The notes under the pieces: model-generated | What the model was told of the DNA's origin: nothing | Database searches by the model: none | The model's input: the letters and a program-made list of their open reading frames with translations, nothing else | Part shown: positions 20,386 through 29,392 of the stretch, piece by piece | How the letters are laid out: each line of letters begins with the position of its first letter | Position numbering within the stretch: position 1 is the first letter of the stretch | Position numbers and translations under genes: made by a program | From: Lingula anatina | Lineage: Eukaryota > Brachiopoda > Lingulata > Lingulida > Lingulidae | Assembly (NCBI RefSeq): GCF_001039355.2 | Contig: NW_019775601.1 | Span: 72,826 to 104,568 of the forward strand | DNA length: 31,743 nt | Reading direction: 5' to 3'

Positions 20386-22552
20386 ACCGTATCAATCTTC
20401 CCCCCACAAGCAATGAAAGTGGTGGCGGCTTTATTGTGACGGTCTGTATCATCAGCGTACATCTGAAGGGCCGTCGCTGTCTTATATTTCGCCTGAAACA
20501 AAACGACGGAGAATACATATCGGCCAAAATGTTCTTTAACAGGTTAATAATTGATTAATGTCCACGGTTAATTCACTCAGTGTCAGCTAGGACAGCTGAG
20601 ATAAACTTGTTTTTTATATGTCGGGGTGCAGTCCATGGGATCCATCTTAAACTGGGAAAGGTGAAGGGGCAAAAGTCTGCTGGCGAACGCACACGCAGCG
20701 CATGTACACATCACAAAGTATAAAGTCTGTTTCTCAGGGCACAATGTTCACAAGTGATGACTCTTTTCAACAGGTAACAAATTCAAAAAATGACATTCTG
20801 TTCGCCGGAAGAAGCCCGCTGCACTCACCGTGGTGGACCCAAATGGTACGTCCTCCGCCCCGACGTCGTTATCATCACTAGGGTGACCGTCTGTAAACAC
20901 CAAGATACGGGCCGAGACCTTCCTCCCGGATACCACCAACTGACCAGCTGACCACGGAGATAGAACACGTATTTCATAATAAAGAAGGGACGTATTGTGC
21001 GGAACGATGTCCATGTTGTGACGCCAGTTTCACCACATTTTAACGTCGTCAAAATGATGATAGTCGTTTAATTAAACTTAATAACATTTAATTCAAATCC
21101 AGTTAACAAATCCGGCAAATTAATTAAATTAATTAAATTAATTAAACTGTAAAGGTTTATCGTATATTTAATTTTCATCTATACAGTGTAGATCTAAATC
21201 AAGAGCAAAAATACCATGTTTATTAATAGTCAACCTATAAAGAATGGGACACCGATCTCGTATATTAAATCCTTGCTGGTTTCTCTATCTAAATGGTAAT
21301 ACTCACAGTTCCTCTGAATTTCCCGCTGTGCCTCTAATATCCCGGGGACAAGGGGGGACATTCCTTGAGGTTGGATATTTTCTGGAGAAAACCGCAGACG
21401 CATTCTAAGTGATATGCTATGGTTGAAAGACGAGGTTTGTATCATAATGGTAGATAATCGGTTGTCGAATAATTTATCTAAAGGAATCCTACTTTGACAA
21501 AAATCAACATGTGCCTTTGTAAAACAAATAAGATGTTTCACTAACAACTGACTGCATTGCACTAGTCAAAAAGCTTTGCCAATGACCTCACGTCTATCAA
21601 TAATGAGGTCATATAATCATTGGTTAGATGAACTTAAGAATGAAAAAAGTCACACACAGACACACATGAAAGCAAACATACACTCTCTTCAAACACGCAC
21701 GCACAGAGAGAGAGAGAGAGAGGAGGGTAAGATGTACCTAGTGCACGTCTTATCTGGTAGTAATCCGTGGTAAGAGGCACTACAGTCGCCGCAATTTCTC
21801 CCCCAAATGTCACCAAAGCCACGTCCTCTTCAAACTCGTAGATGTTGTTTGCATATTCCATGTCTGAGAACAGAAAATAATAACTAGGATCACACATATA
21901 TCTGGTGCAAATAACAGAAATGAAAAATTATACAGAATCCAATCTAACCAATTTTACACAATGCTCAACAAATTAAATGAAATTGTTTATAGAGTCGCCA
22001 GTTAATTATATAAATGTCATCTTTATTAAAAGGGGAAATTCATGTTCATGTAATGGTTTCCAACTGACATATTTCTCAGCAAAACACGTAACGCTTGGTT
22101 TCATGTCTTACCAAATCTACCGGTACCTTTCGTGAAGTGAGGCAAGTAAAATCAACTGTACAAAAAAAGACAAAAGTTCGCCAACTGGGACTGTCACTGG
22201 ACCAGTTCTTAATATTTCCAACTTTCGAGAAAGTTCCAAAATCATTAATTTAATTAAAACTTCAAAATAAGTGCTAAATTTCACTTTTAAATTTTGGTAC
22301 TAGTATTATTCTAAATTTTCGGAATTGCCCCTGTTATACTGCATGCATCATCTGATTCTGGTTAATCTTTAAAGACAACGCTGGCATCATGTACCGTCCA
22401 GCATCTGGTTAATCCCTCTCTTCAGCCGAGTGAAGGGCTCTCCTTGCATACTGCCAGAGACGTCCACACACAGCACAGTGTCCAGACCGCTTGTCTTCCT
22501 CTTACTCCATCCTGGGGGACGACACAAGAAATAAATAAATAAATAAACAAAA

Positions 22553-22591
<39 letters not shown>

Positions 22592-22699
22592 ATGTGTGTG
22601 TGTGGTTACAAAAAGTGAACGCGTTTCGTACATTAGACTACAGTCATTATTCGTCAACAATTAGACTAGTTAAATCTTCTCTTGCCGTCCAACCCTCCA

Positions 22700-22779
<80 letters not shown>

Positions 22780-25700
22780 TACTTCCTGTTCTTGGATCAG
22801 TTATTGGTTTCGATACACTGGGCGGCGGCGTTTCTTTCTGCTGATCTTTTGTGTTCGGAATTGTCTGTACTTTTGTTGTTTGTTCTATCGTCTGCTCGAG
22901 GGGCAGTCCAGGCTCGGTCTCGAAGTGACCTTCATTTAGAATTGGGTCGGCAGCGCTAGCTTTTTTTGAAGGAACACCATATCCTTCCGCACCATTAGGT
23001 TTGATATTTTCACCTTGTTGTCCACCAGGTTTACAAAAGAACCTGTTAGTTAATTGCTTTAAATCAACTATGAGATTTTGTTCTGTCATGTCTTGACGAT
23101 TTTCCAAAAACTTTTCACATGAATTTAAAGCCTTTAACAGATCAGCTTTTTCTGATTCGAGTGTTTCAATTTTAGTTTCTGCTTGTTGTAGACGGTTTTC
23201 TGCCTTCTCCAGATGTCGTGTTTTTCTACCCAGCTCTAACGCCATACATCTTTGGCCCGCGGTCACTTTAAATTTTCCTACATCCTCGGCTAGAACCTCA
23301 AATGCTAATGTTGTTAGCTCTGCCTCCTCAACACTTTGTTGAAGTTTTTCAACCTTCTCCATCTCTGCTTTCAGTTGTGACCTGAGCGTTTGTACAGCAA
23401 TTCCTTCAGTCTTTTCTCCAAGAGCGTTGGTAAGTTTCACAACTTCACTTTGCAGTGCCGCGATTTCATGCTCCTTTTCTTGCATTGCTCCAGCACTTCG
23501 GTTGCACCTTTGCCGAAGATCGTTCAACTCCATTTCCTTCTGTAGAATTTTACCATTGGTTTCTCCGAGGACATTAGAAAGGCGTTCGAACTCGCCATCC
23601 CTTCGTATCCGCTCACGTTTATTATGTTCAAGTTCCTGATTGCAGTCATCGAGTTGTTTCTGCAGGGAAGCAACTTGCTTCTCCCTAGCCTGCAAGTATC
23701 TCTGCATCCGCTCGCGCTTGAGATCATCTAATGCAAAGTTTTTATTTTCATTACGAAAAGCAGGCATTTTTGTCACAACATCAAAACGCCCATCCTCAAA
23801 CGCCCAAAGAGAAACGTCTTTTGATGTAGGGACATTTGAAGGTAAGGCACGGGTGGAATCCAATAATGCCGCCACTTTGGGGGCGGAAGGGGGGTGGTCT
23901 TTCCGTGGACCGCGGTCGACAAAGTCGTCTCTGCAGCCGTCTAAGAATTTACCTGTGGGGAAATTAAAGTATGATCAATTCATTTTTGTACTACAAATTA
24001 TGCAACAAAAGTTACCATGGCATATTCATTTGAAATATAAAATATTCTTTTAAAAAGATAGCATTTTATCACAGTATTCATTATGATACAATGACAAAAT
24101 GAGTCACGGAATAAACCTTGGTTCACAAAGACTGTCAAATTCATTGTCCCCGATTTAAGATCTTGCTGCTCGAATTATCACACAAATTAGTAAAAGCATA
24201 AATTCTTACCCCCTAAAAGTGTTCGTCTTTTAAGGTACTCTGCCCACGTCATGGGCGTAGTTATGTCCAGTGTCAACCTAAGCCCGGGAACAAGATGGCG
24301 GATATCGTCTGTCAGCAGTGAAGACTCCAAATGTCTTTTCAACGGGGAGTCCCGCCCACGTGACCACTGCCAGAACGCGTCCAGTTGGTCCAAGTCTCCA
24401 AACTTCAGGTGAAAGATGAGACTTCCCTGGGAAATATACTCAACTTGCAGGGAAGTTGGTAGCCAGATAAGAGAATCGATGACATCTTTCCGCCTCTTTT
24501 GGTCGTTCAGGATATCATTCTGAAGCACGGATTCCGCCGTGGCCATCTGCATTTGTACAGTGTCGGTATGAGGCCCTTGCACCTGGGTGATCGGACGTAC
24601 TTCCAATTCCCCGTGGACATATCCTAGGATGGAAATATAGCCATGAAATAATTCTTGTTACTTCTACAATCATCTATAAGAAATATAAGAATTGAGAATT
24701 CCCTCTGACCTGTGCGTGTATATCTAACAGTATTTTCCCCACACACACATATATGTCGTTATTAGCAAAGCATGTATGAGTTTGACATTAGGGCTACATT
24801 TTATTTATCTAGATTCAGGGAGGTAATAATAATAATAATAAGAAGAAGAAGAAGAGAAAGAAGAAGAGGAGCATGTTTAGCGTACTTTTCTTTCCCTCCA
24901 GTGCCTCCACAATGAAATCACTCCCCGTCTTTGTGAGTGCTCGTTTTAGAGACGCAAACGCGCGTGCACCTCGCTTAGGAAACACATGCACTAGGAAATA
25001 CATGTTTTTCTCTTTATTAAATTTTTTACTATCAAGGGTTTCGCGGTCCGACTCCGCTATAACAGCATCTTCGTATAAGTAGGGGTATAGTGGCGCCATC
25101 CGTAAGTTGTCAACAAGAAACACGAAGTTTTTCCGTATTATATCCCTTTGCCACTGTGTCATGGAACCTGGAAAGAAATAGATGTCGCTACAATCAAGGA
25201 ACAAGACAGTATATTTTGATGTAATATACCAGAGAAAGGTTTATTAGCGAACCGTGATGCCATTGCTACATTTAAAACCAGGCGGTGAATGTCACACAAA
25301 TGAGGTGGAAAAAGATAAGCAGAAGTACACCAAAACAATCTAACAAATTCTAAAATGAATCCAATTTATAAAATGTCCCAAACTTTATTTTGTTTCTTTT
25401 ATATGAGACCATGAAATGATTATGTAACCTAGTTTCGTATTCAGCTATCACAACTGCTATCTTTATCACTAAGCATATCACATCATTTCGTGGAACACTG
25501 GCTAATACACAATATATCAATACAAGGGATCCCCAGATAAACCAGCAGCCTTAGGGCTCATTTCTAATGAAACTATTCTTTTACATAGATCGACCCTAGT
25601 CCAAGGGGACTCTTGCTGAATGCAATCAGATTAGAGCTCATCACGCCTCCTTATGAGTAGAATACAGAAACGCTGGTTATTATTTGAGTACGTGGAAAAC

Positions 25701-28700
25701 AAGAGGAGGCGAGTTAATCTGTTTATCTGATTTGAATTCGGGCTTGGGTCGATCTACGTAGAACGACAGTTTCTTCGTGAATGGGCCCTTATGCTATCTC
25801 GAATGATCCACACTGGGATTTCCAACAGAAAGAACAGCTAGAACACACACGTAGAAGCTGGTGGGAAGTATTCTTTATTTCACTAAAGATTCAAGCTGTT
25901 GATTCCAGAAATTCTGTTCACATGTTCTAACCTGATTGTTCCTCAAGGGGTGTCCCGTCAACAGGTGGTGCCAGCGTGGTTGGAGCTGGGTTCAATTGTT
26001 GGTTGCTTTCAACGGGAACTCTTGAATAAAAAAAGATTCCATGAAATCCACTACTTTATTTACCTTCGATCTTACAATCAATATAGCCCAATTTCTTTTC
26101 TGTATGACTTTCGAACAATGTTTGAATAAAGGAAAATGTCGTTAATTGGTTATCTCATAGTTCTTTAGAACTAGCTAGTCCGAGAATCAAATATGACGAC
26201 CCACTACAAAGCTTGCCGTCTAATCCGCTAATAGACACTGAATAGATTCCCTGTGGGGAATTATTCAAGTGGGTTAGCCATATTTGACCCTCGGACTAGT
26301 TAGTCCCCTATTCCGTATGGGCCCTATGGTGAATGCTTAGAGGGGAAACAACAACTGGTAGTTCTTTAATGGTCTTTGATATGTCCCGACCATGGGCATT
26401 GCCCCCCCCTTAATCAGAGGGCTTGCAAGCATGCAGTACGTCTTTCTCTAGAGTAATATCCTGTATTTGGTCTTTGTTCCTTTCTATACCTTACAGCTGA
26501 TATATTTAAAGTCAACAGAACATGATCGTCTGATGCTTTTTATTTAATACATGTACATTTGCTTGTTCCTGTTAGTCAAACCAAGTCATTTCAAACGAAA
26601 GGTAGATTAAACAATCAGATAAAATGATTCCAATGCTTACGATGAGACCCCGGAGACTTGTGTCTGGTCTACTGGCGTAGCTGGATCATCACTCCGTCTA
26701 CTAGATGGCGCTGTGGTTTTTAAGGACGTTTCTTCCCCTGAATTCTCATCCCCACTCGCAGTTGCTGTTGCCGACTTTAATAAGATGAAACAATCCACTT
26801 AATAATCAACTTAATCAACTATTTTTAACAAATGTACGTATGTAATGTTGAGGATTAAACCGTCGTAAAATTTAAGCATAAATATAAGCTATTTGATTTT
26901 TTCATAATGGCATGTTGTATTTTTTAAAAGTAAACATAAACGCGATATTCTGTTGATTTATTAACAAAAAAAACCCTCCCTATACGTGGTAATTAAAACC
27001 CCCAAAATCCATTCATATATCTTCATGTATTCATTCATATCTCTTGAATATATATAAAAATCACCGATTTACCGAGTAATTGGGTAACACGTCTGGATTT
27101 GGGGCAGTTAGCTCGGTGTCAGATAGCTTTGATTCATCGGTGGATATCTGTTGCCCAAACTGGGGTTTCATCACCTCAGCTACAACAAAAGTGAAACGGA
27201 TGATGTCAAAGGAAAGTGCAACGACACGGCAGTGACGCACCCACCTTGTGTGATATTTTCAGTACTAATTCATAGTCTATAACTTTTTAATTTGTTTTTT
27301 CTTTCATATTGAAGAATTACTGAAGTATAAAACAAGAAAATCTGAGCGTGGCTAAAGTAAATCAAAGATACTTTTTTTGTGGTTTGACCCTCATAAATAC
27401 ATGTAATCATACGTATGACCAATTCATATTGGTAGCTTAATAAAAATGTTAAATGGCAGTCAAAATTATGGTATAATTAACTGTGTATTTTTTCAAACAA
27501 TAAAAAATAAATAAAAAGAAAAATACGAATAAATTTATCAATTAATACATAAATAAACTGCCTTGTTTCCAAAATCCGATGCTTTCTTATTTCCCCGGGA
27601 CTGATCCAGTTTACCTCTGCCTCCGATGGAATCCAACATATCAGAGCGTGTTGAGGCGAGGGATTCGCACTGCTCCATGTCGAATGTTTGCCACCCGTTT
27701 ATAACCTGAGCCATAGACGCCAGCTTGTCCTCGTGCTCCTGAAGCCTGGACAGAACGCTTTTGTCAAGGGACGCCCCGGCTGACGCCTGGAGAGCGTCTA
27801 TCTTCTCGTCCACTGCCTTCATTGCTTCACCTAGATGTTTGATCTGTTGCATGGTTTCGGATAATTCATTAAATCTCTTCGTCAACGTAGTATTGAGAAG
27901 TTTTATGTCGTTCCTCAGGTCGCTGTTGTCATAAGCCTGGTACTGACCCTGGAGCACAAAACACTGCATTAATATCATATCATTTGTGTCGTACTTATTT
28001 GTAATAATGTAGAGTAGAAGTAGTAGAATATTCATCTTTCTTATCATCATATTAAACAGCACGATGTGATCTGTGTCTTGCAAATTTATTTATTTATTTA
28101 TTTATTTATTTATAAGTCTATCATTAATTCCTTCAAAAAATTAATGTAATTAATAGATGATAACCATCACTAAATTGGTGAATGAGTACTCTCCGCCTTG
28201 ACCTCTGACCTCTAACCTGACCTCTGACCTCTAACCTGACCTCTGACCTGACCTGCCAATGCTCACCTCATATCCATAGTAACCAAAGTCACCTTGGTAA
28301 CCGGTAAATCCCTGGTAGTCGATATTAGGACCAAAAGGCATGGCTTGCACATTGCCCTCCTGACCGTACTGACAGTAACCCTGGGGCGGCACTGGTGGGT
28401 AACCTATGTTGGTTGTGTTGGGATCTCCAGGAAACTGTCAAAATATTTATTAATTAATTAACACCAATATATAAATAAATAAAATAACAGTAAGTTAACA
28501 TGTATTTCTTGAATCAATTTCTTGAATCAATTAAAATGTCCCTTATATCAATTAAGAGCGTTACCCGTGCTAGCTTTTAACGCCAAGTCCTATTTTAATT
28601 TATTTTAATATGACAATTAAAATTGTCAAGATAAACCTCAACGTTCAAACCGCTGACAAACATATAATTTTCTCAGGCTAAATGGTGTGGTGCCACGGTG

Positions 28701-28936
28701 ATCGTGATGAGAGTATCTCCATCCCCCCCCTCACCCTTCAATAATAGTGGACATTTACTATGGCAAAGAAAAAGTCTTTTTTGTCCTTGTCCCCCCCCCC
28801 TCACCCCTAATCTACCTATGCAAACATTGCGCATGCACATCACTCTAAGCTACACTTTAATCTTTATCAATGAAGTTTTAAGGATACTGACCTGATGTTC
28901 AGGCGCCCGGTCGCCGCGACCTCTTCTTCCCTCCAT
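16054..28936 (-). CDS. CARD/TRADD-N-like/coiled-coil/vWA/MIB/WWE protein (gene 1)
   Basis: Coding exons in order: 28892-28936, 28267-28434, 27615-27948, 27073-27179, 26641-26774, 25932-26020, 24886-25167, 24210-24623, 22783-23952, 22395-22511, 21738-21863, 21307-21381, 20829-20947, 20388-20492, 20053-20151, 19636-19669, 19037-19149, 18491-18674, 17958-18104, 17153-17238, 16762-16832, 16551-16618 and 16054-16193. They total 4227 nt (1408 aa), with every junction in phase. Approximate residue map: low complexity 1-80, coiled coil 80-182, linker 183-292, CARD 293-386, TRADD-N-like 410-524, coiled coil 560-850, vWA 929-1095, linker 1096-1200, MIB 1202-1275, MIB 1286-1340, WWE-like 1363-1408. No signal peptide or membrane helix, so it is intracellular. 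CARD and TRADD-N domains assemble death or inflammatory complexes, and MIB and WWE modules occur in ubiquitin ligases, but no RING or HECT is present. An immune scaffold is an inference. Confidence 0.82.
16762..17238 (-). CDS. Gene 1 exons 20-21: second MIB/HERC2 domain
   Basis: The domain starts at the end of exon 19 (DELIAVGVKVVR) and continues in exon 20 (17153-17238) with GPDWKWQDQDGGKGNVGVV and in exon 21 (16762-16832) with VMWPTRQGYDYRYGFDGCFD LEIV. It follows the first copy with only about a dozen linker residues, so there is no ZZ zinc finger between the two MIB repeats, unlike MIB1/MIB2. Phases 1-0 and 0-2 are consistent, with GTAAGC and GTAAGT donors. Confidence 0.84.
17958..18674 (-). 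CDS. Gene 1 exons 18-19: first MIB/HERC2 domain
   Basis: Exon 18 (18491-18674) ends with LPIGTRVRRGPDWKWEDQDG and GGPGTVVGYGKR; exon 19 (17958-18104) begins KWVLVNWDANSQTRNYRFGE then EDKYDIFQV. Together they give the full MIB/HERC2 pattern: 'G..V.RGPDW.W..QDGG', 'GTV', 'W..V.WD.G....YR.G....YD'. In Mind bomb this fold binds Notch ligands. The exons are in phase only if exon 18 uses a GC donor (GAA followed by GCAAGT); the nearby GT one step later would shift the frame, and read-through meets TGA at once. Confidence 0.83.
19037..20151 (-). CDS. Gene 1 exons 15-17: post-vWA linker
   Basis: Exon 15 (20053-20151) encodes NFLTSVVKIGNGVLLSADDD and VTWRKLGGYYKRK; exon 16 (19636-19669) is a 34-base micro-exon, VWVCRFAAPFK; exon 17 (19037-19149) encodes GTDDMKRLVGQDVKTFEYWM and GAEIMEADMSEFDM. 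All have good donors (GTAAAA, GTAAGA, GTATCA) and pyrimidine-rich acceptors, and phases fit (0, 0 to 1, 1 to 0). The peptide continues the vWA C-terminus and then forms a helical connector. No named domain is recognised. Confidence 0.7.
19174..19225 (+). repeat. (TA)n(GA)n microsatellite
   Basis: About nine TA units run into about seventeen GA units, 25-75 bases upstream of the exon 17 acceptor on the minus strand. It therefore reads as a long CT-rich tract before the splice site. Confidence 0.95.
20346..20382 (+). repeat. (AG)n microsatellite at the exon 14 donor
   Basis: About 18 AG units. On the coding strand the tract is (CT)n starting only a few bases after the exon 14 donor (GTGAACT). 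Confidence 0.95.
20388..22511 (-). CDS. Gene 1 exons 10-14: von Willebrand factor A domain
   Basis: Five exons (22395-22511, 21738-21863, 21307-21381, 20829-20947, 20388-20492) join in phase as 1,1,1,1,0. The MIDAS core is LDTVLCVDVSGSMQGEP (DxSxS). It is followed by EEDVALVTFGGEIAATVVPL, then QPQGMSPLVPGILEA, where Ser takes the position of the usual MIDAS Thr, then SARILVFTDGHPSDDND and LQMYADDTDRHNKAATTF. These are the ordered landmarks of a vWA Rossmann fold with a likely intact divalent-metal ligand site. Intracellular vWA domains commonly mediate metal-dependent protein contacts. The exon-13 acceptor was chosen to keep phase; an upstream alternative cannot be excluded. Confidence 0.85.
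21704..21723 (+). repeat. (AG)n microsatellite at the exon 11 donor
   Basis: Ten AG units just downstream, in coding sense, of the exon 11 donor at 21736-21737. On the coding strand it reads (CT)n. Confidence 0.9.
22529..22592 (+). repeat. (AAAT)n microsatellite
   Basis: A run of ATAA/AAAT units broken once by ACAA, just upstream (coding sense) of the exon 10 acceptor. Confidence 0.9.
22704..22778 (+). repeat. (TC)n(AC)n compound microsatellite at the exon 9 donor
   Basis: About 25 TC units then about 12 AC units. On the coding strand it is (GT)n(GA)n starting right after the exon 9 GTAAGT donor, which creates many overlapping GT dinucleotides beside a real splice site. Confidence 0.95.
22783..23952 (-). 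CDS. Gene 1 exon 9: long central coiled coil
   Basis: A single 1170-base exon opens with GKFLDGCRDDFVDRGPRKD, passes a conserved-looking segment (ALLDSTRALPSNVPTSKDV), then enters about 280 residues of heptad-rich helix: DDLKRERMQRYLQAREKQV, SLQKQLDDCNQELEHNKR, EIAALQSEVVKLTNALGE, KAENRLQQAETKIETLESEK. A Gly/Pro/Thr-rich stretch (PNTKDQQKETPPPSVSKP) links to the vWA domain. The donor GTAAGT is immediately followed by a (TG)n(AG)n microsatellite. The helix probably multimerises the protein and spaces CARD/TRADD-N from the C-terminal modules. Confidence 0.82.
24210..24623 (-). CDS. Gene 1 exon 8: TRADD-N-like domain
   Basis: The exon joins in phase 1 at both ends and encodes about 138 residues. 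The second half reads VEYISQGSLIFHLKFGDLDQ, LDAFWQWSRG, LKRHLESSLLTDDI and LRLTLDITTPMTWAEYL. This matches the alternating strand-helix pattern of the TRADD N-terminal domain (an 'L.I.L.F....L..F......G.L...L...L....V.L.LEL' pattern), the fold TRADD uses to bind TRAF proteins. The first half (VRPITQVQGPHTDT, KRRKDVIDSLIWLP) precedes that core. The assignment is by pattern; a structural search would settle it. Confidence 0.62.
24829..24870 (+). repeat. (AAT)n(AAG)n microsatellite
   Basis: Short AAT then AAG triplets immediately 3' (coding sense) of the CARD exon donor. On the minus strand it reads as CTT/ATT triplets. Confidence 0.85.
24886..25167 (-). CDS. Gene 1 exon 7: CARD domain
   Basis: After a TTTCCAG acceptor the exon encodes one complete six-helix death-fold module of about 90 residues: QWQRDIIRKNFVFLVDNL, LYPYLYEDAVIAESDRE, EKNMYFLVHVFPKRGARAF and SLKRALTKTGSDFIVEALEG. 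The order 'I..N...L...L', 'L...L....VI....E', 'LV.....RG..AF..L..AL..TG' is the CARD consensus. CARDs bind other CARDs in apoptosome- and inflammasome-like assemblies. The donor is GTACGC in phase 1, and the next exon completes an arginine codon. DEATH or DED is less likely given the RG..AF and ALT.TG motifs. Confidence 0.85.
25932..27179 (-). CDS. Gene 1 exons 4-6: Ser/Thr/Pro linker
   Basis: Exon 4 (27073-27179) contains AEVMKPQFGQQISTDESKLS; exon 5 (26641-26774) SATATASGDENSGEETSLKT; exon 6 (25932-26020) VPVESNQQLNPAPTTLAPPV. Phases run 1-0, 0-2 and 2-1 and match their neighbours. The sequence is disordered, acidic and Ser/Thr/Pro-rich, with no domain. It tethers the N-terminal coiled coil to the CARD and offers many phospho-sites. 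Evidence is the splice signals and open phase rather than homology, so the small exons carry some uncertainty. Confidence 0.65.
27615..27948 (-). CDS. Gene 1 exon 3: N-terminal coiled coil
   Basis: The exon begins GQYQAYDNSDLRNDIKLLNT after GTGCTCCAG. It then carries heptad-like leucines and isoleucines (FNELSETMQQIKHLGEAMKA, SVLSRLQEHEDKLASMAQVI) over about 80 residues, ending DMLDSIGGR with a GTAAAC donor in phase 1. This is a predicted oligomerisation helix. Reading past the donor gives KLDQSRGNKKASDFGNK and a stop, so intron retention would yield a short product of tail plus coiled coil. The paralogous exon at 29705-30041 has one extra alanine codon. Confidence 0.8.
28085..28112 (+). repeat. 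(TTTA)n microsatellite in intron 2
   Basis: Seven TTTA units between exons 2 and 3 of gene 1. The same position in the upstream duplicate (30210-30250) has a longer, degenerate version. Confidence 0.9.
28199..28255 (-). promoter_or_regulatory. Cluster of DR1-like AGGTCA direct repeats in intron 2
   Basis: Three tandem TGACCTCTGACCT blocks, each the complement of AGGTCA-G-AGGTCA, the DR1 spacing bound by RXR heterodimers and HNF4-type receptors. The last continues directly into a further half-site (TGACCTGACCT). The array starts about 12 bases downstream of the exon 2 donor. It could equally be a simple minisatellite of CCTCTGA units. The duplicate at 30369-30403 keeps part of it. Confidence 0.4.
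28267..28936 (-). CDS. Gene 1 exons 1-2: start and Tyr/Gly/Pro-rich N-terminus
   Basis: Exon 1 (28892-28936) is MEGRRGRGDRAPEHQ with a GTCAGT donor, phase 0. Exon 2 (28267-28434) is 56 codons after a TTGACAG acceptor: FPGDPNTTNIGYPPVPPQGY, then CQYGQEGNVQAMPFGP and YQGFTGYQGDFGYYGYE, closing with GTGAGC. The repeated YQG, GYG and QYG spacing resembles prion-like low-complexity segments, which can drive condensation or self-association. The ATG is the first in frame and its context, encoded protein and exon layout are duplicated upstream at 30425-31099. Confidence 0.78.
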
Positions 28937-29164
28937 AACGAACAACAGCGCCTCCTTTTGGCAGTTCAATTAAGTCCCTGAATCAACAAAAAAGGCACAT
29001 AAATAAAATCTGAGGTCTTACATCCACTCGTCGCTTATCTAAATCCCCGAGCATCTTTAGTAAATTCATGGGCTTTCAACGAACCGGAATAAGTTCAGAT
29101 ACCAGAATCAGTTTTCCAACCTTACTTGTGAAACTATGTTAGTTTAGGCCTACTATATAGTCTA

Positions 29165-29282
29165 CAGTGGTGGATTTAGAGGGAGGTCAGGGGGTGGGGG
29201 GTCCTGCCCCCCCCCCCTTCGATTTCTGGTCCCCTCCTTCACATCCGCCCCCCCCCTTCAAATAATCCTGGATCCGCCCCTG
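29165..29282 (+). mobile_element. hAT-like MITE in duplicate copy A
   Basis: CAGTGGTGGATTTAGAGGG to CCTGGATCCGCCCCTG, imperfect inverted termini, flanked on both sides by GTCTA (29160-29164 and 29283-29287). The interior is shortened relative to the copy at 31338 and consists largely of G and C runs. Confidence 0.72.
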
Positions 29283-29360
29283 GTCTACGAAACAACTACA
29301 GTGGGTAGGCCTATACCCCCCGCCCCCCAAAAAAATAAAATAAATAAATAAATAAATATA

Positions 29361-29392
29361 NACGGCGACGACGGCGCCGACGGCGACGACAG
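29361..29392. repeat. Single N and GC-rich triplet repeat at the duplication junction
   Basis: One ambiguous base at 29361 follows (AAAT)n and precedes ACGGCGACGACGGCGCCGAC-type triplets, a sharp GC peak in AT-rich surroundings. It lies exactly between the two copies of the tandem duplication. Confidence 0.85.

Noticed and set aside
22594-22959. Long plus-strand frames through the TC/AC repeat
   Set aside because: They are microsatellite translations (SLSLSL, HTHTHT) and shadows of exon 9 on the other strand.
28700-28810. C-rich runs considered as a G-quadruplex regulatory element
   Set aside because: The C runs occur in both duplicates in intron 1 but their lengths differ and they match generic poly-C slippage tracts. 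No further evidence of function.
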